27,237 nucleotides of DNA from CAZJPS01 sp964548055 (GCA_964548055.1 CAZJPS010000012.1:1-27237), one strand, 5' to 3'. Shown: positions 1 to 7,744, counted from the first letter of the stretch. Notes: a model not told the origin generated them from the sequence alone. A program made the numbers and translations.

Positions 1-1100
1 TCACAGAACGCCTTACTGGGCATGGTGGCTGGTATACCTATGCACGTGATTTGAAAAATGCATTAGAAAAGCATGATCATCAGGTATCTGTTGTTGTGAG
101 CACGGAGGCATCCAGTGATGGAAAAGGACTTCTCCCACGCCCCCTTGTTCTTCTTTCATCTCCATGGAAGGCGGTAGGTGTTGCGCGCAGAGTGCAGAAA
201 TACTTGGATGAAGTGCAGCCCGATGTAATTCACATTACGGTCGAACCTTACGCCTTCGTCGTTCCGTTTTTGGCAAAGCATTGGCAAAAGAAAGTGGTTC
301 TCACGATCCACGGGAGTTACGGTATTCGTCCGCTTCAGGGATTTGTAAGCCCTCTTTTTGCAAAACTCTATTACCGCTTGATTCCGCAGTTCATTACCGT
401 GAGTAACTACACAAAAGTCGCCGTGGAATTTGCACTGCGAAAAAAATGGAAAGGCATCGCAAAGCATTTTTCTGATCACGTGACTGTTGTTCACAATGGA
501 ATCACACTTCCCGCGTTAAAAGAGAGGGCAACAACGTCCGCAAAAAAGCATATCTTGCTTGTAGGCGGTGTGAAGCCGAGAAAAGGTGCACTGGAAGCCA
601 TTGATGCATGCGCGGTCTACAAAGAGAAATACGGCACACCGTTTCATTTTAATATCGTAGGCGACTGCGATTCCCATGATTCGTATGTACAGCGCGTACA
701 GAAAAGAATTGAAGAGAAAGGACTTCAGAATCATGTGTCACTCCTCGGAAATATTTCTGATGAGAAATTGAAAGAGCTCTATCGGTCCGCAGATCTCTAT
801 TTGATGCCCGCTCTTACAGGGCACAACACGTTTGAGGGATTCGGACTTGTATACATCGAAGCGAATGCATTGAGTGTTCCGTGTATTGGTCCAAATGATA
901 GTGGTGCTATGGAGGCGATTGTAGAAGGAAAAACGGGTTTTAGAGTGGATCCTTCAGATGCAGAACAAATTGCGGAGAGGATGCACTGGATTTTGGATGA
1001 AGGGAGGATTGATGTGAGGGAGTGTAGGGAGTGGGCGGTGGAGCATGATATTGATGAGAAGGTTTTGGAGATTGAGAAGGTGTACACAAATTTGGAGTAA
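1..1100 (+). CDS. Glycosyltransferase family 4 (GT-B), 5' end missing
   Basis: This is a retaining GT-B glycosyltransferase that would move a sugar from a nucleotide donor onto a growing glycan at the cytoplasmic membrane face. The reading frame is already open at base 3 and reads GHGGWYTYARDL just before the TTG at 51. That is the glycine-rich N-terminal loop of GT4 enzymes, so the TTG is internal and the true start lies upstream of the window. The C-terminal donor domain shows the GGVKPRKG strand-loop and the EGFGLVYIE motif (bases 834-860), whose two glutamates are the usual GT4 EX7E pair. The gene ends with TAA and is followed directly by a hairpin repeat. Donor and acceptor cannot be told from sequence. 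The family call is confident. Confidence 0.9.
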   Translation, partial: TERLTGHGGWYTYARDLKNALEKHDHQVSVVVSTEASSDGKGLLPRPLVLLSSPWKAVGVARRVQKYLDEVQPDVIHITVEPYAFVVPFLAKHWQKKVVLTIHGSYGIRPLQGFVSPLFAKLYYRLIPQFITVSNYTKVAVEFALRKKWKGIAKHFSDHVTVVHNGITLPALKERATTSAKKHILLVGGVKPRKGALEAIDACAVYKEKYGTPFHFNIVGDCDSHDSYVQRVQKRIEEKGLQNHVSLLGNISDEKLKELYRSADLYLMPALTGHNTFEGFGLVYIEANALSVPCIGPNDSGAMEAIVEGKTGFRVDPSDAEQIAERMHWILDEGRIDVRECREWAVEHDIDEKVLEIEKVYTNLE

Positions 1101-1102
1101 CA

Positions 1103-1160
1103 CAGCATGTCACCCTGAACTTGTCGAAGGGCGACATGCGGTCCTTCCAGAAATACTTCT
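1103..1160. repeat. Dispersed hairpin element, copy 1
   Basis: Just after the glycosyltransferase stop lies a stem-loop at 1105-1139: GCATGTC pairs with GACATGC and CCCT with AGGG, with one A/C mismatch. Its loop contains the 17-base word at 1114-1130 (ACTTGTCGAAGG core), which recurs in inverted orientation at 12676-12692 with one change. The element opens with CAGCATGTCACCC and closes with AGAAATACTTCT. Both of these end words recur at 24765-24850. No T-tract follows the stem, so it looks more like a REP-type repeat than a terminator. Confidence 0.7.
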
Positions 1161-1236
1161 TCCCGCACCCTATTGCTCCACTCCTGGTGTCCTTTTCTTT
1201 GTCTCCCCGCCACAAAGAAAAGTACCAAAAGAAAAG

Positions 1237-1372
1237 GCACCCACCTTCGCTTCTTAGCTACGGTGGGCAAGCCGCCCTTTTTTATTTCACTCCCCGACCT
1301 GCCCTCCGTAGCCCAGAGGCGAAGGAGGGTGGCGGCGGTCCACCCCGTATGTTGTTTTTGTTTTGTTTTCTC
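1237..1372 (+). terminator. Large imperfect inverted repeat with T-rich tail
   Basis: Bases 1237-1268 and 1302-1333 are inverted copies of one another. ACCTTCGC...GCTACGG matches CCGTAGC...GCGAAGG at most of 32 positions, with a 33-base loop. After the right arm comes a T-rich stretch at 1350-1372 built of T4-5 blocks separated by G. A similar G-interrupted T tract follows the hairpin near 12738 on the other strand. It may end transcription of the glycosyltransferase, but the loop is long and the tail is not adjacent. Two inverted copies of a dispersed repeat is the alternative reading. The open frames crossing it are low-complexity and not believable genes. Confidence 0.4.
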
Positions 1373-1432
1373 TTAAATTCCAACATTGTACTTCACCCAC
1401 CTCCGTATTCTCTTCCATCTCTCTTTGAGCTG
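1373..1432 (-). pseudogene. Remnant of the 3' end of a paralogue of the gene at 1863-2693
   Basis: Read on the minus strand, this stretch encodes QLKERWKRIRRWVKYNVGI and then TAA. The C-terminus of the intact neighbour reads PLKERWKRIRRQVKYTFGL and then TAG. Fourteen of 19 residues are identical, and 22 bases (1410-1431 against 1898-1919) differ at one position at most. Several codon differences are synonymous, so the copy probably diverged while still under selection. No further similarity is seen upstream, where the membrane-protein gene begins after about 20 bases. What remains is only a tail. Confidence 0.7.
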
Positions 1433-1453
1433 CGGGAACACAGTTAGTTGATT

Positions 1454-1828
1454 TTAGCCTTTTTGTCGTTTCAGTAGGGCCCAAAGTATTCCAATACAAA
1501 TTCCCATTGGGACTGTTAATAAGCTGAACCACCCAGTAACCAATAGGTCATAAAATATGTGTCCCATATCTGTGCCGAGGATTACGCACGGGTGATAACC
1601 ACCCTCATTCACTTCACATCCATATATGAGTGTGATTGGGACCAGCATCAGTCCTGGAAGAGTTGGAGATAACGCAAAGAATAGAATAGCTAGTTCAACA
1701 GGCCAGGGGTGCCGACGCATAGAATTGACCACTCTTTTTCCAACTAAAGTTTCTGTTCCTACAACATATACACCTACAAGTGCGAGAAAAAATACAATAA
1801 TAACAATTATTCGATCGTACTCTGTCAT
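1454..1828 (-). CDS. Small three-helix membrane protein, unknown function
   Basis: I do not recognise this 124-residue protein. It shows three hydrophobic stretches, at about residues 6-24, 41-66 and 88-118. A short polar loop between the second and third contains two cysteines, and the tail is basic (LLKRQKG). An upstream ATG at 1840 is in frame. I chose the ATG at 1828 because TATGAT lies 7 bases before it, with GTGACT 16 bases further up, which is the promoter-to-start layout seen across the window. The gene sits between an intact glycosyltransferase-like gene and a duplicated remnant of that gene's 3' end, so it may have arrived by a recombination event. A role in envelope assembly is only suggested by the neighbourhood. 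Confidence 0.6.
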   Translation of the reverse strand: MTEYDRIIVIIVFFLALVGVYVVGTETLVGKRVVNSMRRHPWPVELAILFFALSPTLPGLMLVPITLIYGCEVNEGGYHPCVILGTDMGHIFYDLLVTGWFSLLTVPMGICIGILWALLKRQKG

Positions 1829-1835
1829 AATGCGC

Positions 1836-1863
1836 ATCATATCGAATTATTTCGTCTAGTCAC
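1836..1863 (-). promoter_or_regulatory. Candidate leaderless promoter of the small membrane protein
   Basis: On the minus strand GTGACT (1858-1863), a 16-base spacer and TATGAT (1836-1841) precede the ATG at 1828 by 7 bases. The -35 overlaps the stop codon region of the upstream gene. Confidence 0.45.
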
Positions 1864-2693
1864 TATAGTCCAAATGTATATTTCACTTGTCTTCTTATCC
1901 TCTTCCATCTCTCTTTGAGCGGAGTCGCCGTAAAGAGAAGCTTGCGTATACGACCGCTGTGTAACCGATACGTCGCATCGTAAATCCAATACACTTGGTT
2001 CCGGCCGAGCACTTTTAGGTTGTATTGAGCCTCAAATCCATTGTGGCTTTTCTCGGTTTCCCCTGGTACTGCTGCGTAGTAATGGTTTTGGTGGATCGCA
2101 GTGATGTCTCCGGTAGCATCTATCACGGGTGCTCCCATACGGCGGGCCTCGTAGATGATCCAGTTATCAAAGTAGGCACGGCCGAGGACCAAAGGGGGAG
2201 GATTCGGGAACATGCCTGAGCGGAAGGCGAAGAAATCGGAGGCGTTCACGCGTCGCTTTCCTTTTTCGTTCATAAAGTTGATGAGTTGTTCCCTCCAATT
2301 CACGTCACTGAACACGATTGGTTTTTTTACATCGAGGTTTTGGCACTCGGCGACAAGGAGAAACTGTGGAAATTTCTTCGCTTTCTCCAAAGCATCCATC
2401 AAATTCTGCAGCAAAATAATATCGCAGTTGCTGTAGCAAATAATGTCGCTTTTGGCGTGCTCTTGGGCTTTTTTGAATACACCTGATAAATAGGGAATGC
2501 CGTATTCATTACATTCGGTGTCCTTGATGTGCGTAATGCCGAATTCCTTCGCTACTTCCGCAGTTCCTTCTTCATCTCCAAACAAAATAATCTCCGGACG
2601 GGGCTTTAGTTGCAGCCACGTTCCAATCGCATTTCTTTGTATCACGCCGATATGCCCAATGAAGGGCTTGGGAAGAGAAGCAATGGTGAGCAC
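1863..2693 (-). CDS. GT-A-like glycosyltransferase family protein
   Basis: This 276-residue soluble protein has the look of a nucleotide-diphospho-sugar transferase (GT-A fold). It has an N-terminal beta strand, IILFGDEEG at about residues 35-43, a helix rich in E and K, and ICYSNCDIILL at about 85-95. There the NCD triplet sits where GT-A enzymes carry the metal-binding DXD. It lacks the classical VVDDGS motif of GT2, so family membership is tentative. The start codon is GTG, with TAAAAT exactly 6 bases upstream and no Shine-Dalgarno sequence. The next gene in the same direction upstream is the GDP-L-fucose synthase-like epimerase, 25 bases away, so the two may share a transcript as well. 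A decayed copy of its C-terminus lies at 1373-1432. Confidence 0.65.
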   Translation of the reverse strand: MLTIASLPKPFIGHIGVIQRNAIGTWLQLKPRPEIILFGDEEGTAEVAKEFGITHIKDTECNEYGIPYLSGVFKKAQEHAKSDIICYSNCDIILLQNLMDALEKAKKFPQFLLVAECQNLDVKKPIVFSDVNWREQLINFMNEKGKRRVNASDFFAFRSGMFPNPPPLVLGRAYFDNWIIYEARRMGAPVIDATGDITAIHQNHYYAAVPGETEKSHNGFEAQYNLKVLGRNQVYWIYDATYRLHSGRIRKLLFTATPLKERWKRIRRQVKYTFGL

Positions 2694-2699
2694 GTTGTG

Positions 2700-2705
2700 A
2701 TTTTA
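2700..2705 (-). promoter_or_regulatory. -10-like TAAAAT before the GTG at 2693
   Basis: TAAAAT on the minus strand ends 6 bases before the GTG start, so transcription would begin at or next to the start codon. No clear -35 is seen. Confidence 0.45.
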
Positions 2706-2718
2706 GCAGGAGAAAGGT

Positions 2719-3636
2719 TTATGTGCGCTCAAAGAACTCTATGGTCTTTCTTAACCCTTCTTCAAAGGTAGTGTTCGCCTCAAACCCAAAGTATTTTTTT
2801 GCCCTTGTTGTATCTAAGCATCTTCTGGGCTGCCCATTGGGTTTACTTGTATCCCAGATGATTTTACCGGTAAAACCCATCTCCTTTGCAATCATCTCGG
2901 CAAGGTCCTTAATGCGGATTTCTTTGCCGGTTCCCAAATTCACTGGTTCTGATCCATCATATTTTTCCAGAGCAAGTACAACGGCTTCTGCAGCGTCTTC
3001 TACATACAAAAATTCACGGGAAGGTGTTCCATCTCCCCATAAAGTTACCTCCTTATTCCCCGTCTTTTTTGCTTCTGAGAACTTTCTGATGAGGGCAGGA
3101 ATTACATGTGATGTCTCCAAATCAAAGTTATCACCTGGACCGTACAGATTCACTGGCAGCAGATAAATTGCGTTAAAACCGTATTCTTGCCTATACGATT
3201 GCCCCTGCACCAGGAGCATTTTTTTAGCAAGACCGTAGGGAGCATTCGTTTCTTCTGGGTACCCATTCCACAAATCTTCCTCCTTAAAAGGCGCTGGGGT
3301 GAATTTTGGATAGGCACAGATGGTGCCGATGGTCACAAATTTTTTCACGCCGGATACGTACGCTTCATGAATGGTCTGCGTTCCCATCATCAAGTTTTCA
3401 TACAAGAATTTCCCCGGATGTTCTCTATTGGCGCCAATGCCACCCACCACTCCTGCCATATGAATGACTGCGTCCGGATGGATGTCTGTGAACATCTGTT
3501 TCACGCGGTCGTGATCGCGCAGATCATATTCAGTACTGCTTGGAGTGATTACTTCATAGCCTGGACGCGTACGCAGTGCTTTCACGACATGAGAGCCAAA
3601 GAAGCCGCTGCCGCCGGTGATGAGGATTTTCTTCAC
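2719..3636 (-). CDS. fcl: GDP-L-fucose synthase-like NAD(P)-dependent epimerase/reductase
   Basis: This extended short-chain dehydrogenase should convert GDP-4-keto-6-deoxymannose to GDP-L-fucose or act on a related keto-sugar in the cytoplasm. Numbering from GTG 3636 gives a 305-residue protein. TGGSGFFG at 7-14 binds the dinucleotide. TICAYPK at 105-111, with Cys107, matches the family's active-site cysteine region, and YGLAK at 134-138 supplies the Tyr/Lys pair. NLYGPGDNFD and SHVIPALIRKF are family signatures. The usual serine of SSCIYP is a threonine here. The partner GDP-mannose 4,6-dehydratase is not in the window. The frame is open to an ATG at 3684, but those 16 residues are poor and abut the assembly gap. 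Neither a Shine-Dalgarno nor a TANNNT box precedes the GTG, so this start is one of the least certain. Confidence 0.85.
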   Translation of the reverse strand: MKKILITGGSGFFGSHVVKALRTRPGYEVITPSSTEYDLRDHDRVKQMFTDIHPDAVIHMAGVVGGIGANREHPGKFLYENLMMGTQTIHEAYVSGVKKFVTIGTICAYPKFTPAPFKEEDLWNGYPEETNAPYGLAKKMLLVQGQSYRQEYGFNAIYLLPVNLYGPGDNFDLETSHVIPALIRKFSEAKKTGNKEVTLWGDGTPSREFLYVEDAAEAVVLALEKYDGSEPVNLGTGKEIRIKDLAEMIAKEMGFTGKIIWDTSKPNGQPRRCLDTTRAKKYFGFEANTTFEEGLRKTIEFFERT

Positions 3637-3667
3637 ATATGTATGATGACAGAGAGGTATTACGGAG

Positions 3668-3847
3668 CAAATCCCAAATCCCAANNNNNNNNNNNNNNNN
3701 NNNNNNNNNNNNNNNNNNNNNNNNNNNNNNNNNNNNNNNNNNNNNNNNNNNNNNNNNNNNNNNNNNNNNNNNNNNNNNNNNNNNAAAGAACAAGGAAAAA
3801 CAAAAGGCCCAAAGTAAAAAATCTCTTCGGTGGGATTTGGGATTTGG
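3668..3847. other. Scaffold gap of 100 N flanked by inverted repeats
   Basis: Bases 3685-3784 are exactly 100 N, a typical placeholder for a gap of unknown length. The left edge ends in CAAATCCCAAATCCCA (3668-3683). The right side carries its exact reverse complement at 3831-3846. The repeat itself probably broke the assembly. The gap lies between two divergent genes, so promoters or a small gene could be missing. Confidence 0.85.
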
Positions 3848-3871
3848 TCATTGGGATTTTCGCTAGAGTGC

Positions 3872-3877
3872 TAAACT
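3872..3877 (+). promoter_or_regulatory. -10-like TAAACT before the GTG at 3884
   Basis: TAAACT ends exactly 6 bases before the GTG start codon, consistent with a leaderless transcript. No convincing -35 is visible. Confidence 0.45.
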
Positions 3878-3883
3878 CCCCAC

Positions 3884-4690
3884 GTGCTCACCCGGATTCA
3901 CAAACGTCTCCGAAAGTCCCTCGATTGGTTTCGCGGGTTCTTGCATGCCTACATCACTCTTTCGTTTCATCGCCTGTTTCATATTCCAATTAGTGATCTT
4001 TCTACCTTCCAGCGCCGCATTCCGTTTATTGAACGTCGCGAGTTCTCTCAAAACGGAGAAGATGGAATCATTCATGCTATTTTTGCGATGATTGGGACTA
4101 CGAATAAGTATTTTGTAGAGTTTGGCGTGGAGGATGGATTACAGTGTAATGCTCGGTATTTGCAGACTCGTAAAGGATGGACAGGACTTTTGATGGACGG
4201 TCAGGATCCCATTCCAGGAAGCAGCGTGAAACAGGAGTTCATCACGGCAGAAAACATCAACCAGCTGTTTCAAAAATATAACGTGCCTGCGGAATTTGAT
4301 CTTCTGAGTATCGATATCGATGGAAACGATTATTGGGTGTGGAAGGCGATTGAAGGCTACCGTCCACGAGTCGTGATTATGGAATACAACGCGTGTTTGC
4401 CAGCGGATGTGTCCAAAACAATTCCCTACGACCCCACGTTCAGATGGGATAAGACTGATTATTATGGAGCAAGTTTGAAGGCCCTCACAAAGCTTGGAAC
4501 AGAGAAGGGATACACATTGGTGTGCACCGATCGGAATGGTGTGAATGCGTTTTTTGTGAGGAATGATCTGATTGCCGGTAATTTTCATGTGCGCGCCTAT
4601 GAACATCTGTACCGTCCCGCAGCATTTAAGGGGGTACAGGGAAAGAAGCATCCGCCAGATCCCCAGAAGCGGCCATGGGTGGAGATATAG
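3884..4690 (+). CDS. FkbM-like SAM-dependent methyltransferase family protein
   Basis: The 268-residue protein carries SQNGEDG (55-61), FVEFGVEDG (77-85) and LSIDIDGNDY (141-150). These resemble the opening motif, the glycine-rich SAM-binding loop and the post-II acidic strand of FkbM-type methyltransferases that are common in glycan clusters. If active it would O-methylate a sugar of the surface polymer. The glycine loop is acidic (GVEDG) rather than the usual GANxG, so it may belong to a sister family with a different role. The N-terminus is basic and slightly hydrophobic (about 1-35), perhaps membrane-associating. The start is GTG, set by the -10-like box 6 bases upstream. It is the first gene after the scaffold gap and precedes the GT2 by 38 bases. 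Confidence 0.65.
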   Translation: MLTRIHKRLRKSLDWFRGFLHAYITLSFHRLFHIPISDLSTFQRRIPFIERREFSQNGEDGIIHAIFAMIGTTNKYFVEFGVEDGLQCNARYLQTRKGWTGLLMDGQDPIPGSSVKQEFITAENINQLFQKYNVPAEFDLLSIDIDGNDYWVWKAIEGYRPRVVIMEYNACLPADVSKTIPYDPTFRWDKTDYYGASLKALTKLGTEKGYTLVCTDRNGVNAFFVRNDLIAGNFHVRAYEHLYRPAAFKGVQGKKHPPDPQKRPWVEI

Positions 4691-4693
4691 GCA

Positions 4694-4722
4694 TAGACAG
4701 TCTGGAAGCCAAGAACTAGGAT
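4694..4722 (+). promoter_or_regulatory. Leaderless promoter of the GT2 gene
   Basis: TAGACA (4694-4699), a 17-base spacer, TAGGAT (4717-4722), 6 bases and then the GTG at 4729. This is the best complete promoter of the window and would place the first transcribed base at the start codon. Confidence 0.6.
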
Positions 4723-4728
4723 TACAGG

Positions 4729-5697
4729 GTGAATATAGCATCCCATTTATCCTTCATTGTGCCTGTGCATAATGAGCAGGAGAGCTTACAAGAGCTTCAT
4801 CGCAAAATTGTGGACGTATGCAGTGCGAATACGTATTCGTACGAACTTATTTTTGTGGATGATGGATCGGAAGATAAAAGTTTCGAAATCATTCGTTCGA
4901 TTGCCGCAAAAGATTCGCATGTAAAAGCCATTAAGCTCCGTCGCAATTTTGGGCAAACAGCCGCGCTCAGTGCAGGTATTCATGCAAGCAGAGCACCTAT
5001 CATCATCACGCTCGATGCCGATTTACAGAACGATCCTGCGGATGTTCCTCGGCTTCTTCAAAAACTACGGGAAGGATACGACATCGCTTCTGGCTGGCGA
5101 AAGGAGAGGCAAGATTCATTCGCAAAAAAATGGCCATCGAAGTTAGCGAATAGTGTGATCTCGCGCGTAACGGGTGTTCGGTTGTCCGATTATGGATGCA
5201 CTCTCAAAGCGTACAAGCGCGAATATCTGGAACACACGCCGCTCTACGGAGACATGCATCGCTTTGTACCCGTGCTGGCAGCCTGGCATGGGGCGAAAGT
5301 GGGCGAGGTAGAAGTACACCACCATCCACGCACACACGGAAAATCACATTACGGACTTTTCGGCAGAACAGTTCGGGTGCTTCTCGATCTTCTCACAGTA
5401 AAGTTCCTCCACACGTATGTGGCGCGTCCCATGCACTTCTTTGGTTCTGTTGGGTTTATATTTATGGGGCTTGGATGTGTAACGGGAATTGCAACAATCA
5501 TTTTAAAATTGCTCCATATCCGCGATTTTGTGGCTACTCCTCTGCCGCTCTTCACACTCTTTTTGATTATTCTGGGAGTACAAGCACTTCTGATGGGCCT
5601 GATTGCTGAGCTCCTCATCCGTATTTACTTTGAACAATCAGGTCGGCTGCCTTACCACATTGAAGAAAGTATCGGGATAGAGCACACTCAGCGCTGA
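4729..5697 (+). CDS. Polyprenyl-phosphate glycosyltransferase, GT2 (GtrB/ArnC/DPM1-like)
   Basis: This family loads a sugar from a nucleotide donor onto undecaprenyl phosphate at the inner face of the membrane, giving a lipid-linked donor for GT-C enzymes. The 322-residue protein has IVPVHNE (10-16), FVDDGSED (42-49) and the metal-binding LDADLQ (95-100). A family-typical stretch HHPRTHGKSHY follows. The C-terminal third holds two transmembrane helices at about 236-260 and 268-300. The GTG start is supported by a full promoter ending 6 bases upstream. Its TGA overlaps the ATG of the large membrane protein by one base (TGATG), so the two are translationally coupled. The downstream protein may well use the lipid-linked sugar made here. 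Confidence 0.92.
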   Translation: MNIASHLSFIVPVHNEQESLQELHRKIVDVCSANTYSYELIFVDDGSEDKSFEIIRSIAAKDSHVKAIKLRRNFGQTAALSAGIHASRAPIIITLDADLQNDPADVPRLLQKLREGYDIASGWRKERQDSFAKKWPSKLANSVISRVTGVRLSDYGCTLKAYKREYLEHTPLYGDMHRFVPVLAAWHGAKVGEVEVHHHPRTHGKSHYGLFGRTVRVLLDLLTVKFLHTYVARPMHFFGSVGFIFMGLGCVTGIATIILKLLHIRDFVATPLPLFTLFLIILGVQALLMGLIAELLIRIYFEQSGRLPYHIEESIGIEHTQR

Positions 5698-7652
5698 TGC
5701 CTGTTCTTATTGCGCTCGCACTTGCAGTTTTATATTTGGCTTTTGGATATGCAGTCAGCAGAGCAATTCTTCGGTTGCAGTGGGGGATTGGTCTTTTGTG
5801 TATGGCCGCTGTTTTAGGGGTAGCGGTGTCTGTTCTTCTTACAAACACTCTTGGATATCTATTCCCCATTCAGCAGGTCTTTTGGATGGTGCCTGTATTG
5901 ATGCTTTTCTCCACACTCAGCCTCACAATTTGGAAGCGTGAGATGTTCAGTGGATCTTCTGATGGAAGCATCAGCCGTTTCACGCTGCTTGCTCTTGGCT
6001 TCATCATTCTCTTCTGCGGACTTTCCTATGCGCGTGATGGAGGGAGTGATTTGTGGACACCTGCGTATTTATCGGTACCTGCAGAAATTATGGAAGGAGG
6101 ATTCCCTATTCGCGATCCCGTGAATCCGTGGAATCCGTATAACTATCATTACGCTCCTGCTTTAGTAGTGGCACATTTTTCGTTTCTCACGGGTCTTTCT
6201 GTGATGAGCTCGTATGTGTGGCAACCTCTGTTTGCGGTGGCAGGAATTGTATTGGGTGCAGGAGCTCTTGCTTGGCAGTTTAGTAGATCGCGCAAAGCAG
6301 TTGTGATCTGTGGAGCATTGGCACTCCTTGGGGCAGGGCTTTTTTGGATACAAGGAGTGTGGTTGCTTCGTGATCTCTTTACGCACTATGTTCTCGGTGA
6401 ACCCATCGTTCCAGCCTCAGAAACAGTTCTGCGATGGCTCACGCCTACGATTCGTTTGATGTATGCGCAGTCACTTCTTCCTATGCTCGGTCACCGTGCG
6501 ATTGCGATGGGAGTGGCATTCCTGTTCCCCATACTTTTCAGTCTTTCTCAGGCGTGGGCATCTACGATGCGCAGAGAAGCTGTTGCATGGACTATCGTCG
6601 CATTCATATTGGCGCTCGATATCGCACTCTGCTTAGAAACAAGTTTGGTTCTGCTCCTTGGTTCCCTCGTAGTTTTCCCTGTTCTTCAATTCTTGTTTGT
6701 AAAAGAGGGAAACACATCTTGGAAGAAAGTGGCTTTTCTGTGCACCATCCTTTTCATTTTCGTTAGCGCAATCTCACTCATCCAGGGAGGCGTGTTGAGT
6801 GTGCGATCAGGCGACTCCAGTGTCTCTTCTTTTGCCATAGGATTTGATGGCCGGCTGCACATTGATGGCGGTCCCGAAAAAGATACGATTGCGCTGTGGG
6901 AATGGAGGTTTGTGCGCGATTTTGGACCGTATGTTCTGCTCTTCATTCTGTCATGCGTGTGGGCTTGGAAACGAAGACGCACGTCACCTTTCTTGCTCTT
7001 CATTGGGCTTTTGGCAGCTATGCACTTTGTATTGCCTTTGTTTGTGCAGTTTGTGGGGCGCGAGCATGAAATGAACAGATTCTTCTTTGTTGCATTTGGG
7101 GTGTCCTCCATCCTTATCGGCCTGTACCTGTGGGATATATTTTTTGCCTCCCCCTCGCGTTTCAAAAGATACGTGGGCATTATGATTCTTGCGTGTCTAC
7201 TGATGGCCGGAAGCCTGAATGCCGCAGTAAAACTTGCCTTTCCTTCTCTGCGTCTCGAAACCAGATCTTTCTTCCCTAAGGTCCCTTCGAAGTCTGCAGC
7301 TGAAAACGATATGTATCAGTGGATACAAGCCAACACCAATCTTTCCGAATATTTCTATCTTCATTCTAGCGACCAATTTCCATCCAACGATCGCGTTCTC
7401 TTTTCGTACTACACCGGACGTTACGTGATTGATGCAGGATATGAACGGCCTGAAGAGACAACGGATGAATTGCAGGCGATAGAGAACAGTTGCAGCAAAG
7501 CGGCTATCCAGGCTCTTCAAATTCGCTATCTCGTCCTTCTTACAGAAGATCGATTATCGTGGTTCCGGCAAACGTGCAACCAAGCTGAGTGGGAGCAGAT
7601 GTATGAGGATGGAGTAGAGCGTGTTCCGCGTCTTTATAGAATAAGAGAGTAA
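5697..7652 (+). CDS. Large polytopic membrane protein, probable GT-C-type glycosyltransferase
   Basis: The 651-residue protein has roughly a dozen or more hydrophobic segments from residue 1 to about 505, then a soluble C-terminal domain of about 140 residues. An acidic loop (YARDGGSDLW, about 116-125) follows the third or fourth helix. A first-loop acidic motif of this kind is typical of GT-C enzymes that use polyprenyl-phosphate sugars. I recognise no exact family; DUF2298-like or YfhO-like proteins are alternatives. It overlaps the upstream GtrB/DPM1-like gene by one base, and such GT2/membrane-protein pairs commonly form a two-step glycosylation module. The C-terminal domain (MYQWIQANTNLSEYFY, DAGYERPEE) resembles the extracytoplasmic tail of such membrane glycosyltransferases. 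Function beyond that is inference. Confidence 0.8.
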   Translation: MPVLIALALAVLYLAFGYAVSRAILRLQWGIGLLCMAAVLGVAVSVLLTNTLGYLFPIQQVFWMVPVLMLFSTLSLTIWKREMFSGSSDGSISRFTLLALGFIILFCGLSYARDGGSDLWTPAYLSVPAEIMEGGFPIRDPVNPWNPYNYHYAPALVVAHFSFLTGLSVMSSYVWQPLFAVAGIVLGAGALAWQFSRSRKAVVICGALALLGAGLFWIQGVWLLRDLFTHYVLGEPIVPASETVLRWLTPTIRLMYAQSLLPMLGHRAIAMGVAFLFPILFSLSQAWASTMRREAVAWTIVAFILALDIALCLETSLVLLLGSLVVFPVLQFLFVKEGNTSWKKVAFLCTILFIFVSAISLIQGGVLSVRSGDSSVSSFAIGFDGRLHIDGGPEKDTIALWEWRFVRDFGPYVLLFILSCVWAWKRRRTSPFLLFIGLLAAMHFVLPLFVQFVGREHEMNRFFFVAFGVSSILIGLYLWDIFFASPSRFKRYVGIMILACLLMAGSLNAAVKLAFPSLRLETRSFFPKVPSKSAAENDMYQWIQANTNLSEYFYLHSSDQFPSNDRVLFSYYTGRYVIDAGYERPEETTDELQAIENSCSKAAIQALQIRYLVLLTEDRLSWFRQTCNQAEWEQMYEDGVERVPRLYRIRE

Positions 7653-7700
7653 TAGGAATAAGATTAATGGGACGAAGCTCAAAAAGATCTCATACGACTG

Positions 7701-7735
7701 CCCTATTATTCTTATACTCAAATCCCTATTATTCT
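7701..7735 (+). promoter_or_regulatory. Direct repeat and -10-like box before the methyltransferase gene
   Basis: CCCTATTATTCT occurs twice, at 7701-7712 and 7724-7735, 23 bases apart or about two helical turns. The second copy contains TATTCT (7730-7735), 9 bases before the ATG at 7745. The pair could be an operator or a duplicated promoter. Confidence 0.4.
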
Positions 7736-7744
7736 AACTGTTCT

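Noticed and set aside
1121..1447. Plus-strand open frames of 67-108 codons after the first gene
   Set aside because: They are proline-, arginine- and glycine-rich translations of hairpin repeats, with no start signal and no protein-like pattern.
3187..3993. A 268-codon plus-strand frame opposite the epimerase
   Set aside because: It is antisense to a clear SDR gene and runs through 100 N, so its length is an artefact.
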